In this document: positions 21,224 to 28,768 of the stretch, in pieces
Layout of the letters: each line of letters starts with the position of its first letter
How positions within the stretch are numbered: the stretch's first letter is position 1
Source: Aplysia californica
Taxonomy: Eukaryota; Mollusca; Gastropoda; Aplysiida; Aplysiidae
Reading direction: 5' to 3'
DNA: 28,768 nucleotides
Assembly: GCF_000002075.1 (NCBI RefSeq)
Contig: NW_004798641.1
Span: 28,074-56,841, forward strand
Position numbers and translations under genes: made by a program
The notes under the pieces: generated by a model
Told to the model about the DNA's origin: nothing
The model's database searches: none
What the model saw: the letters and a program-made list of their open reading frames with translations, nothing else

Positions 21224-23223
21224 GAACCTGTCTGGTCCATTAGAGACGCCTCTCTTTGGGTACTCCAGTGCCGGGCCTTTGCCAGGATGGTGGTGGGAGG
21301 GAAGGAGTGCTGAACATCCTCGCTCGGAAGAAGAATTCATACATAGGCATCACGTTACTGGTCTTAGCTGCTGTTTCTAAAATGGCTAAGCCCTGGCCTA
21401 TAAAGATTCAATCAATCTTCATCTTTTTTAGGGTTCTGTAGGCAGCAGCTTGCTATTCTTTATTCTTAGGTGCTGTATCTGCCGTATATAAATACCTATT
21501 CTATTTCATCATTGACTGCAGCATGCTAAACTTCGTAATAAGAATATCTCTCCCTTCAGAAACTTTACTTCTAGGCCAGATTATTGGCAGCAGCTTTCTA
21601 ATATTAGGTGCTTTTTCTGCCAGTAAAAACTACTTCCTGTTCTTTTCATTGTAGCATGGCTCTTTAAACAATTGCTGGCCACCTTTGAATTTCAAATGGA
21701 TGGGATAAGCAATCAGTCAAGTAATTATTTCTTCATTTGAAGAGAATCCTACCATTCTTTTGCAACATCTTAAATACCTAAAATAAGAGTGGAGAATATC
21801 TGAATACAATTACAGTAAAGTGTGCAACATCTTAAATACCTAAAATAAGAGTGGAGAATATCTGAATACAATTACAGTAAAGTGTGCAACATCTTAAATA
21901 CCTAAAATAAGAGTGGAGAATATCTGAATACAATTACAGTAAAGTGTGCAACATCTTAAATACCTAAAATAAGAGTGGCGAATATTTAAATACAATTTCA
22001 GTAAAGTGTAAAAGCATGCATGGCCCTACTTACATGGGCAGTTCGAACAGCAAAAGGAAAAAAAGTTGAACAACACAAAGGGAAATGATACCAACAATCG
22101 TTGGAATTACATATGGTGCATTGTCATCGACAGATTCAATTCAGAATTTGCAAGGATAATTGCATGTGCGTTTTTTCATATATATTAAGTCAGAAGCCAA
22201 GGTTCGTCTACTGTGGTTTTATAGGCAGCAGCTTGCTGAATTTAGGTGCTGATCCTGCCACATGGTTTTACCAGAATGCTTATAAATGTATAAAACATCA
22301 CTAGTTATTGGCAGCAGCTTGCTAATCTTAGGTGCTGTCTCTGCCACGAGTTTTTACCAGAATACTTATAAATGTATAAAACATCACTAGTTATTGGCAG
22401 CAGCTTGCTAATCTTAGGTGCTGTCTCTGCCACGAGAGTTGACCAGAATGCTTATAAATATATCAAACATCACTAGTTATTGGCAGCAGCTTGCTAATCT
22501 TAGGTGCTGATCCTGCCACATGGTTTTACCAGAATGCTTATAAATGTAAAAAAAGCCCACTAGTTATTGGCAGCAGCTTGCTAATCTTAGGTGCTGTCTC
22601 TGCCACGAGTTTTTACCAGAATACTTATAAATGTATAAAACATCACTAGTTATTGGCAGCAGCTTGCTAATCTTAGGTGCTGTCTCTGCCATTTAGCCTA
22701 CTACTTGGTCTTCTGACTCTCATTATATCTTTCCAATAACTTCAGTCACTTTCAAAGATAAAGAAAACAAACAAGATTGCAAATTTCTCACCTTTTTCTC
22801 CGATGGTCCTACAGGACTCGATTCTCTCCCACAGCAAATCTCTTGACACAAGATGTATTCTGAGAAAACAGAAAACAAGAAAACTAAAGAACTTCCCTGA
22901 ACAGAACGTCTTCACAGCTTGATTTTTATGCTTTCCCCGCCATTCGCTCAATTTTGATTTCAATCAAAAGCTAGCTTTCCAATGGGAGCACAATGCTTGT
23001 TGAAAACTATAAGGTCATAGGGTGGGTAGGATGAGCTCAAGAAAACCGATCCCTTCGTAAGAGCGACAGGCTAAAGAAAATGGAATGGGGAAAGATTTCT
23101 GAATGTTCGTGTCCTTTATCTCTCGCACAAAAGCATATTTTCCCCAAGTTTTCATGTTTCTTTCCTTTTCAGTCAGTATGCTTGGGAATCTAAGAAGACA
23201 AGTATCCTAGTAATTTTCACCTT
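21224..23223. repeat. Tandem array unit U9 (truncated last unit)
   Basis: Four 62-bp repeats lie at 21761-22008 and five 86-bp repeats at 22299-22690. Cassette A1 (22792-22859) is 68 bp, having lost one base. The unit stops being recognisable at about 23223, immediately after the A2 donor-equivalent (TTTTCACCTT), so A2 is missing. The final 130 bp has more substitutions than elsewhere in the array, as expected at an array edge that escapes homogenisation. Confidence 0.9.
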
Positions 23224-23400
23224 ACATAGAAGTGGACAACATCTGATTACAATTCAGTAAAGTGTTAAAGAATGCATGGCCTTACTTGCATGGGCAGCTC
23301 GAACAGCAAAAGGAGAAATGTTGAACAACACAAAGGATTCTATACCGACCAAAATAACTAACCACCTTTGAAACCAAAATGGATCGGATGACCAGTCACT
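23224..23400. repeat. Diverged array segment at the right edge
   Basis: Matches the part of the unit between the 62-bp repeats and core 3: ACAATTCAGTAAAGTGTTAA, GCATGGCCTTACTTGCATGG and GCAGCTCGAACAGCAAAAGG. It then matches the GCCACCTTTGAA...ATGGATGGGAT segment, which lies elsewhere in the unit, so this copy is rearranged. It joins the right A/C-rich minisatellite at about 23395. Confidence 0.75.
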
Positions 23401-23878
23401 CACGACAACCATGATGACATCAACACCCACAGCACCAACGACCCACAGCCAACGACACCAACAACACAAACAACCAACGACCCACAACCAACGACCCACG
23501 GCACCCACAACCAACGACCCACGGCACCCACAACCAACGGCCCACCACACCCACAACCAACGACCCATGGAACCCACAACCAACGACCCATGGAACCCAC
23601 AACCAACGACCCACGGCACCCACAACCAACGACCCACGGAACCCACAACCAACGACCCACGACACCCACAACCAACGACCCACGGCACCCACAACCAACG
23701 ACCCACGGCACTCACAACCAACGACCCACGACACCCACAACCAACGACCCATGGAACCCACAACCAACGACCCACGACACCCACAACCAACGACCCACGG
23801 CACCCACAACCAACGACCCACGGCACCCACAACCCAAGGCACCACAACCAACGACCCACGGCACCCATAAACCACGAC
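23400..23878. repeat. 23-bp A/C-rich minisatellite (right)
   Basis: About 20 monomers of 23 bp of the form ACCCACAACCAACGACCCAC+GGC, with variants GGAAC, GACAC and GGCAC. The minus strand has two GGG runs per monomer. Since 23 is not a multiple of 3 and stops are absent, several frames on both strands remain open for more than 100 codons (for example GCGCRGSLVV-type peptides on minus). These are repeat artefacts. Confidence 0.95.
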
Positions 23879-24002
23879 ACGTGATGACGTCGACCTATGA
23901 CAACCACGACAACCTCGACACGCGAAGACTCCAACTACAACCCACGATGATCTCCACCCACAAAGACGTCAACAAATCTGATCTGTGACGACTTTGACTC
24001 AA
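23879..24002. other. Linker in right minisatellite block
   Basis: Non-tandem A/C-rich stretch homologous to about 430-545 (ACTACAACCCACGATGATCT; GTGACGACTTTGACTC against GTGACGACTCTGAAGC). This is the clearest evidence that the left and right blocks are copies of one segment. Confidence 0.75.
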
Positions 24003-24535
24003 GACAACCACAACAACGTCGACCATAATGGCAAAGACAGTCTCAGCCAAGACAACCACAACAACGTCGACCATAATGGCAAAGACAATCGCTTCCATGA
24101 CAACCACAACAACGTCGACCATAATCATATGGCAAAGACAGTCGCATCCATGACAACCACAACAACGTCGACAATAATGGCAAAGACAATCGCTTCCATG
24201 ACAACCACAACAACGTCGACCATAATCATATGGCAAAGACAATCGCTTCCATGACAACCACAACAACGTCGACCATAATCATATGGCAAAGACAATCGCT
24301 TCCATGACAACCACAACAACGTCGACCATAATGGCAAAGACAGTCGCATCCATGACAACCACAACAACGTCGACCACAATGACTATGACAATCTCAACCA
24401 TGACAACCACAACAACGTCGACCATAATCATATGGCAAAGACAGTCTCAATCATGACCACCACAACAACGTCGACCACAATGGTTATGACAATCTCAACC
24501 ACAACAACTTCGCCCACGACAACTTTGACCACGTA
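24003..24535. repeat. 48/54-bp minisatellite GACAACCACAACAACGTCGA...
   Basis: About ten copies of a monomer built from GACAACCACAACAACGTCGA, CCATAATGGCAAAGACA and TCGCTTCCAT. The basic length is 48 bp, or 54 bp where ATCATATGGC replaces ATGGC. The last copies decay into CACGACAACTTTGACCACG. Each monomer holds a CGTCGAC (SalI-like) palindrome. Minus-strand open frames are repeat artefacts. Confidence 0.9.
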
Positions 24536-24559
24536 ATGTTCCCTATATTCGATTTCCCA

Positions 24560-25435
24560 TATCCATATACTTCAACATCGAAACAAAAACAAATAACATT
24601 GCAGTACTTATCTTTTCACTTGGCTGCTCCAACATGACTCGATTATCTTCCTGAAGACGTCTCTTGAAACAAGATGTACTCTGAGAAAATAGAAAACAGG
24701 AGAAAATGACAGTACTGTACCTCTCCGAAAAAGGGAGTCTTTACAGCTTGGTTTTTATGCTTTGACCTCAACTCGCTTAAGTTCAGTTTCGCTTATGGCG
24801 CAGAGTAAATAAATAGGTTTTCATGGAGTACAAGGCTTGAGGAAAAAATATATAAGGTCATAAGGTAGGTAGGATATATGTGAGGCAGCGTGGTGGAATC
24901 AGGCTCTCGTCGATTTTTGGGAATGTAGAGTTATTGGTATCATCTTAGTTCACTTGATTTTATTTGGATGAAAAAAATATCCATCTATCTTGAATACAAG
25001 TCAAGATATTTGCGAATGAAGGAGATGGGGGTCACCTATTTTCAGAGGTAAAATTTGTGAGAAATGGCCGGCAAAGATTAGATTTAGTTATTTCCTTAGC
25101 TTAAGAGTCATTGGTAACTGAAAATTTACATTTTAAGTGCCTTTAATCGACGTTTTTCAGAAAAATCCTCCCAGAAATGACTTCTTTAAAGGGCATGAAA
25201 GATGTTGAGCCAAAAAAAAAAAAAATTGTATAAAAATTCACAAACCTGCCGAAAAAATCAAGTTTCTTCACTTTGATAATTTTGAAGAGAGCCTGATTCC
25301 ACCACGCTGCCTCACATACATATGCTAAATAAAATGGAATGTTTACAGATGTAAGAATGTGTGTTTCTTTTCTAGTTACAATAGAAGGGTTGGATTTCCC
25401 CCACGACTGACAGTCTTTCTTTTGTTTCCTAATTT
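24560..25435 (-). repeat. Diverged A module of the right flank, interrupted by a MITE
   Basis: Homologous to the A2 module and its downstream part, with landmarks AACATGACTCGATTATCTTC, TAAGGTCATAAGGTAGGTAG and, after the insert, AAAATGGAATGTTTACAGAT, GTAAGAATGTGTGTTTCTTT and CGACTGACAGTCTTTC. The minus-strand cassette at 24612-24680 is again 69 bp, preceded by CCTGTTTTCTATTTTCTCAG. The donor position reads ATAAGT instead of GT. The frame open in A1/A2 meets a TAA here, while another frame is open throughout. Confidence 0.8.
24879..25316. mobile_element. 438-bp MITE with perfect 30-bp TIRs and TA flanks
   Basis: The first 30 bp (24879-24908, starting TGTGAGGCAGCGTGGTGGAA) and last 30 bp (25287-25316, ending CACCACGCTGCCTCACA) are exact reverse complements. 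A TA dinucleotide flanks each side (24877-24878 and 25317-25318), as in Tc1/mariner-type non-autonomous elements. The AT-rich interior has no transposase-like ORF and an A14-type run near 25203. It sits inside a diverged A module, and the intact array copies give the empty site. The superfamily is inferred from the TA flank only. Confidence 0.85.
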
Positions 25436-25622
25436 GACAATGACAATGACAATCTTTATTCATCTCGCACGAAGAAATTTGTCTTGGTCGTTAACAATGG
25501 CAGTAGACGTTACAAAAGTTAGACTTAAAGGTGCACTCACGCAAACGCACAACAAGACAGGACATTAGGCCAAGTAAATACATGTCTCATGGGCTGGGAC
25601 AACCCGCTCCGTAAAACATTCA
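25436..25622 (-). mobile_element. Probable retroposon 3' end with TTGTCA tail
   Basis: On the minus strand the sequence ends GATGAATAAAGATTGTCATT GTCATTGTCA, meaning AATAAAG followed by short TTGTCA repeats. Such endings are common in SINE/LINE 3' ends. The homology to the array A module stops just before it, near 25430, consistent with an insertion. The other end is uncertain; a short TC microsatellite follows at 25624-25638. No reverse transcriptase residue pattern is visible. Confidence 0.4.
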
Positions 25623-25790
25623 TTCTCTCTCTCTCTCTGTTTCATTTGTAGCACTGTGTGTTCAGTAACCTCACTTGCCGCCCCCCTGACCAAATAAAAA
25701 TATGGTGGGGGGTTTCTGGGGGGCATTTTACCACAATTTAATGTTTTGCAGTAGTTAGGTTTGATATCTTAGCTTGCCGCGAATCAAACG

Positions 25791-25832
25791 TATAGATCTA
25801 GACGTAGATCTAGATTTGGATCTAGATCTAGG
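25791..25832. repeat. TAGATC hexamer island
   Basis: Imperfect repeats of TAGATC with interruptions (ACG, TTTGG). The hexamer repeat is its own reverse complement, so the island is strand-symmetric. It splits one arm of an older inverted repeat. Confidence 0.85.
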
Positions 25833-25956
25833 TCAGGCTCAAATAAGGGGGTTGGGAACTACCGAAAAAGCACCAGTTCGGTAAACATAGATCTTGGCGC
25901 TCATATGACCTTATGCAGTTGCGAGTGCCATAAAACCTCTACTAAAACAAATACAT

Positions 25957-26000
25957 AGTCTAGATTTTAGATCTAGGTTCTAGATCTAGAATCTAGACTC
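25957..26000. repeat. TAGATC hexamer island
   Basis: TCTAGATTTTAGATCTAGGT and TCTAGATCTAGAATCTAGAC: short palindromic repeats of the same family as 25791-25832. Confidence 0.85.
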
Positions 26001-26251
26001 TATTATTATGACTGCGCTGAACAAGGGAATGTTAAAGCTAGAACTGGAAGCCAGAAGATCATTTCATCGAGAAGTAGACCAAGGGAAATAGCTCAACATA
26101 TAATGCCCTCAATCAAGTCATGGCGGAGTCGTTTCCCTTGCCAGAAATCGGCGCTTTTTCGGCAGTTCGCACCCCGCAGTTATTCGCGGGTTTTTGCCCC
26201 CGAGAGTAGGGGAGTTTCAGGGGGGGGGGGGTGTAACAATTTGAGGAATTG

Positions 26252-26331
26252 GATTTAGATTTAGATCTCTAGTTCTAGATTAGATCTATATATCTAGATC
26301 TAGATCTAGATCTAGACTAGATTCTAGATCC
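26252..26331. repeat. TAGATC hexamer island (longest)
   Basis: Irregular TTTAGAT units at the left lead into a regular TCTAGATCTAGATCTAGA core. It is preceded by the poly-G run at 26219-26231. Confidence 0.9.
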
Positions 26332-26472
26332 AGGTTTAAAAGGTCCGCCCTACCCCTCCCCTCTGCCCCCTCCATTCAAGATACAATTTTGCATTGGTAT
26401 CATCAAAACATTTCACACATTTTTAGAGAATTCCATGGACAGCAAAAAAAAAAGAAGAAATCAAACGAGAAA

Positions 26473-26520
26473 ATCTAGATCTAGATCTAGATATATATAT
26501 CTAGATCTAGATTCTAGACT
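26473..26520. repeat. TAGATC palindrome centred on ATATATAT
   Basis: TCTAGATCTAGATCTAGA on the left, ATATATAT in the middle and TCTAGATCTAGA on the right form a near-perfect palindrome of about 45 bp that could extrude as a cruciform. Confidence 0.9.
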
Positions 26521-26615
26521 TACATTCTAGGCCTGCCTTGTAAACGAAGCTGAAACCCACGGTGCTGCTCTCTAATCAAAGGATGGTGATTTGGAAGCGA
26601 CAGACACGGTTTCTT

Positions 26616-26640
26616 TCTAGATTCTAGATCTAGATTAGAT
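26616..26640. repeat. Short TAGATC island
   Basis: TCTAGATTCTAGATCTAGAT-type imperfect repeat. Further very short copies are at 27941-27951 and 28318-28336. Confidence 0.8.
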
Positions 26641-27135
26641 GTAGGAACAAGGCAGGGGCAAGCCCAGAGAAGCGTTGAGAAAAGCTGAACAGATTATGGG
26701 GAAGCATCAGGATAATATGAGAATTTTGAGAGGATCCGAGCAGAGAATCAGAAATAAAGAGGGGAACCATGACCTCCGATGTCATGTTTGAGATCTGGCT
26801 TTTCATCGGAACAATAAAGTTGGGAAAGTTTAGCTTAAAAAGAATGAAAGGAAAAAACTACATATTAACAACGTACCTGAACAGTTCGTGCAGATTAAAA
26901 TATCATCTTGAGTTCACATGAGGAAAAAGACTACTCGACACAAGGTTCGGGAAACGTCTTGCATTTTGTTTAGATCTATGTTGTGTCCCTCGTGGGTGTC
27001 TCTCCCTCTCGTCTGTCGTCTGCTAGCCTAGGCCCCAAAGGTGTTTTGGATTTGCGCGCGGGCCCAATGACATCGTAATGTGCCGGTTTGTCATGCAGAA
27101 TCGTATTGTGCAAGTGTGCCGTGCAGAACACAGAC

Positions 27136-27403
<268 letters not shown>

Positions 27404-27589
27404 CGTACAATGTAGTTTAATTCACAGTTATAAAATGTGCCCCAATTAAGAAAAAAAAGTAAGTTTAAGTCTTTTTAAAAGAATGAAAAGCACTGTTTAC
27501 TTCAAAGGAAGCCGAGGATGATTCTGAGAGTTCTATTGTCTACCCTAAACATAGATGTACACGACAGGCTTAAAAAGGGGTAACTCTAT
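27404..27589. other. AT-rich sequence, nothing recognised
   Basis: No repeat, ORF or signal that I can support. It may include the 5' part of the SINE fragment that follows. Confidence 0.5.
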
Positions 27590-27660
27590 TACCTTAAAGC
27601 GCACAGAGCTTGCTGTTGGGCGGGAATGTGCGATATTCAAATGTTATTTATTGATTGAGT
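27590..27660 (+). mobile_element. Diverged SINE 3' domain
   Basis: TTAAAGCGCACAGAGCTTGC TGTTGGGCGGGAATGTGCGA, then TATTCAAATG, aligns with the 3' domain of the SINE at 1237-1516 with roughly ten substitutions. The tail is TTATTTATTGATT rather than clean ATT. The copy is older than the left one. Confidence 0.7.
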
Positions 27661-28500
27661 GTTATTTAAACAAACAGTCATGATTTAGTAAAGTTTGTAT
27701 GTTTAGCATCTCCTGAACATTTGTGATAATTAGTATTGTTTACTTGTTGTATAAAAGCAAGTACCATGTTCCATCTTGGGATATCGCAGGTTTGCATTGC
27801 TTGTTCAGACTTTCGGAAGAACGAGGCTCCTGGGTAAAACTCAAAGTCAAAGCAGTTGAAACTTGTTGAAGACAACAATAATCTCCAAAATTCCTCACCG
27901 TCAACAAAACAAACGTCGTATTTCTTTTCATTGCAATAAATCTAGATCTAGCTATAATTAGAATAAAGTAAACTCCTATCTTTTACACTTGGACTGGCTG
28001 ACCAAAAATAACGAAAATACCACCGTGAATATTATATATATAGACCCGTTAGAGAGTTTTGTTGGGAGTCAAAACGGGTAGTATTATAGCAATCAAGGAC
28101 CTTACAAACCTATTTGGTAGCAATTCACTCAAGGCTAATTTGTTTGTTTGGTTTTTAGTTGTTTTTTTATTTTTTATTTACCGTAATGGGGCAAACGACT
28201 AAATCGTAATTGGTCTTGGTGGTGATTGAAATAGCTGGGCTCGTGGACAAAATCTGGCTAATGTCTCGTGACCTCGCGACCTCGCGCCCTCAAAACCAAA
28301 ATATAATTTAGGTTAAGCCTAGATCTAGATCTAGATATTCTTTTCCGAAAGCAGCTTTAAAGAAAATTTTAATTCGATTATCACAAAACTGTAAATTGAA
28401 ATAACAAAATCATTGTCATTACTAGATCTATAAAACTTTTTGAAAACTTTTCTTTTTAAAGTGACTGGAATGGGACCGAGGATATTTTCAAAGAGGTTAT
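27661..28500. other. AT-rich sequence with two short TAGATC islands
   Basis: Short TAGATC copies are at 27941-27951 and 28318-28336. A hairpin ACCCGTT ... AACGGGT is near 28043-28079, and CCTCGCGACCTCGCG is near 28270-28288. A 63-codon minus ORF (27740-27931) is discussed under findings. No gene recognised. Confidence 0.5.
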
Positions 28501-28523
28501 AAATCAGTGCTAGAGCTCTCGGC

Positions 28524-28595
28524 TGTGACGTCACCAAGGTAGAGCAGAAAAGGCGGCCCCAGCCTGCTCAGCGCGCGGTGCCGCCATCTTGGAGA
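28524..28595. promoter_or_regulatory. CpG-rich patch with CRE-like and YY1-like sites
   Basis: GTGACGTCAC at about 28526-28535 is a perfect CRE palindrome. GCCGCCATCTTGG at about 28580-28592 fits the YY1 core (reverse AAGATGGCGGC). Between them is a GC-rich stretch with GCGCGCGGTG, unlike the AT-rich surroundings. It may be a promoter, or part of a transposable element carrying these motifs. No TATA box or ORF is tied to it within the window. Confidence 0.3.
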
Positions 28596-28714
28596 AGATT
28601 AGATTACATGTAATTAGAAACAGCAGCACTGTAGTGTCACGCTGCCTGTCCCTCGCAACGTCTATATGTCTTCATATACAATGTAGTATGAACGTTGGGC
28701 ACACAGTGAGCGCT

Positions 28715-28716
<2 letters not shown>

Positions 28717-28768
<52 letters not shown>
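28717..28768. repeat. AG dinucleotide microsatellite (cut by window end)
   Basis: About 25 GA units run to the window edge, and the true length is unknown. Confidence 0.97.

Larger units (their letters stand above)
25640..27135. other. AT-rich repeat debris, no gene recognised
   Basis: Contains the TAGATC islands, a poly-G run at 26219-26231 and an old inverted repeat (25780-25890 against 26110-26195). Two direct copies of GGGGAGTTTC/GGGGGGTTTC followed by a G run and CAATTT lie near 25704-25740 and 26205-26245. No ORF here has a recognisable domain. 26640-27075 has no repeat I can name. Confidence 0.6.

Noticed and set aside
1724-23223. rDNA, 5S, histone or snRNA gene cluster
   Set aside because: The repeat design is similar, but I find no 5S, 18S/28S, U-snRNA or histone sequence and no histone 3' stem-loop in the unit.
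23254-23988. Long plus and minus ORFs over the right minisatellite (up to 226 codons)
   Set aside because: They arise from a stop-free repeat whose period is not a multiple of three; all frames give similar low-complexity peptides.
25143-25463. 106-codon minus ORF
   Set aside because: It runs across the MITE end, through its TIR and into the flanking module, so it is a chance frame.
28331-28537. 68-codon minus ORF
   Set aside because: AT-rich, starts inside the CRE-like patch and ends in a TAGATC island; no recognisable pattern.

Overview
The window looks like a repeat-rich, non-coding part of an animal genome. A lophotrochozoan, most likely a gastropod mollusc, is my guess. It rests on islands of the palindromic hexamer TAGATC, a SINE with an AAAGCGC...GCGCTATAC 3' domain and an ATT tail, long ATT/GTT microsatellites, and very AT-rich low-coding sequence. 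No database was searched, so the taxon is an inference. I recognise no protein-coding gene, rRNA or tRNA.

Layout. Positions 1-895 hold A/C-rich minisatellites. Positions 960-1709 hold diverged copies of segments found in the central array, split by a SINE at about 1237-1516. Positions 1724-23223 are a tandem array of eight complete units and one truncated unit (U1-U9, 2,087-2,779 bp), very similar to each other. Positions 23224-23400 are another diverged array segment. Positions 23400-24535 are a second set of A/C-rich minisatellites sharing a unique linker with the left set. Positions 24560-25435 are a diverged array module interrupted by a 438-bp MITE with perfect 30-bp terminal inverted repeats. 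The rest is mixed repeat debris: a probable retroposon tail, TAGATC islands, an old inverted repeat, a compound ATT/GTT microsatellite, a second SINE fragment, a CpG-rich CRE/YY1-like patch and an AG microsatellite at the edge.

The array is the notable object. It is nested at several scales. A hairpin core of about 36 bp (GGCAGCAGC ... GCTG-nnn-CTGCC) occurs about 81 times. It lies in an 86-bp minisatellite (2-10 copies per unit) and three times elsewhere in each unit. A separate 62-bp minisatellite occurs 2-4 times per unit. Subtracting these two repeats from every full unit leaves 1,729-1,737 bp, so nearly all unit-length variation comes from them. Each full unit also carries two related modules (A1, A2), about 80% identical in their core. 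On the minus strand each core is a 69-bp cassette bounded by a splice-acceptor-like and a splice-donor-like sequence. Diverged 69-bp versions occur outside the array on both sides.

How it may work together is inference. The locus could be a homogenising satellite built from an old duplicated segment that once held a small exon, or a transcribed repeat locus that still splices. Frame-breaking changes in some cassettes and single-base indels elsewhere argue against a conserved protein.
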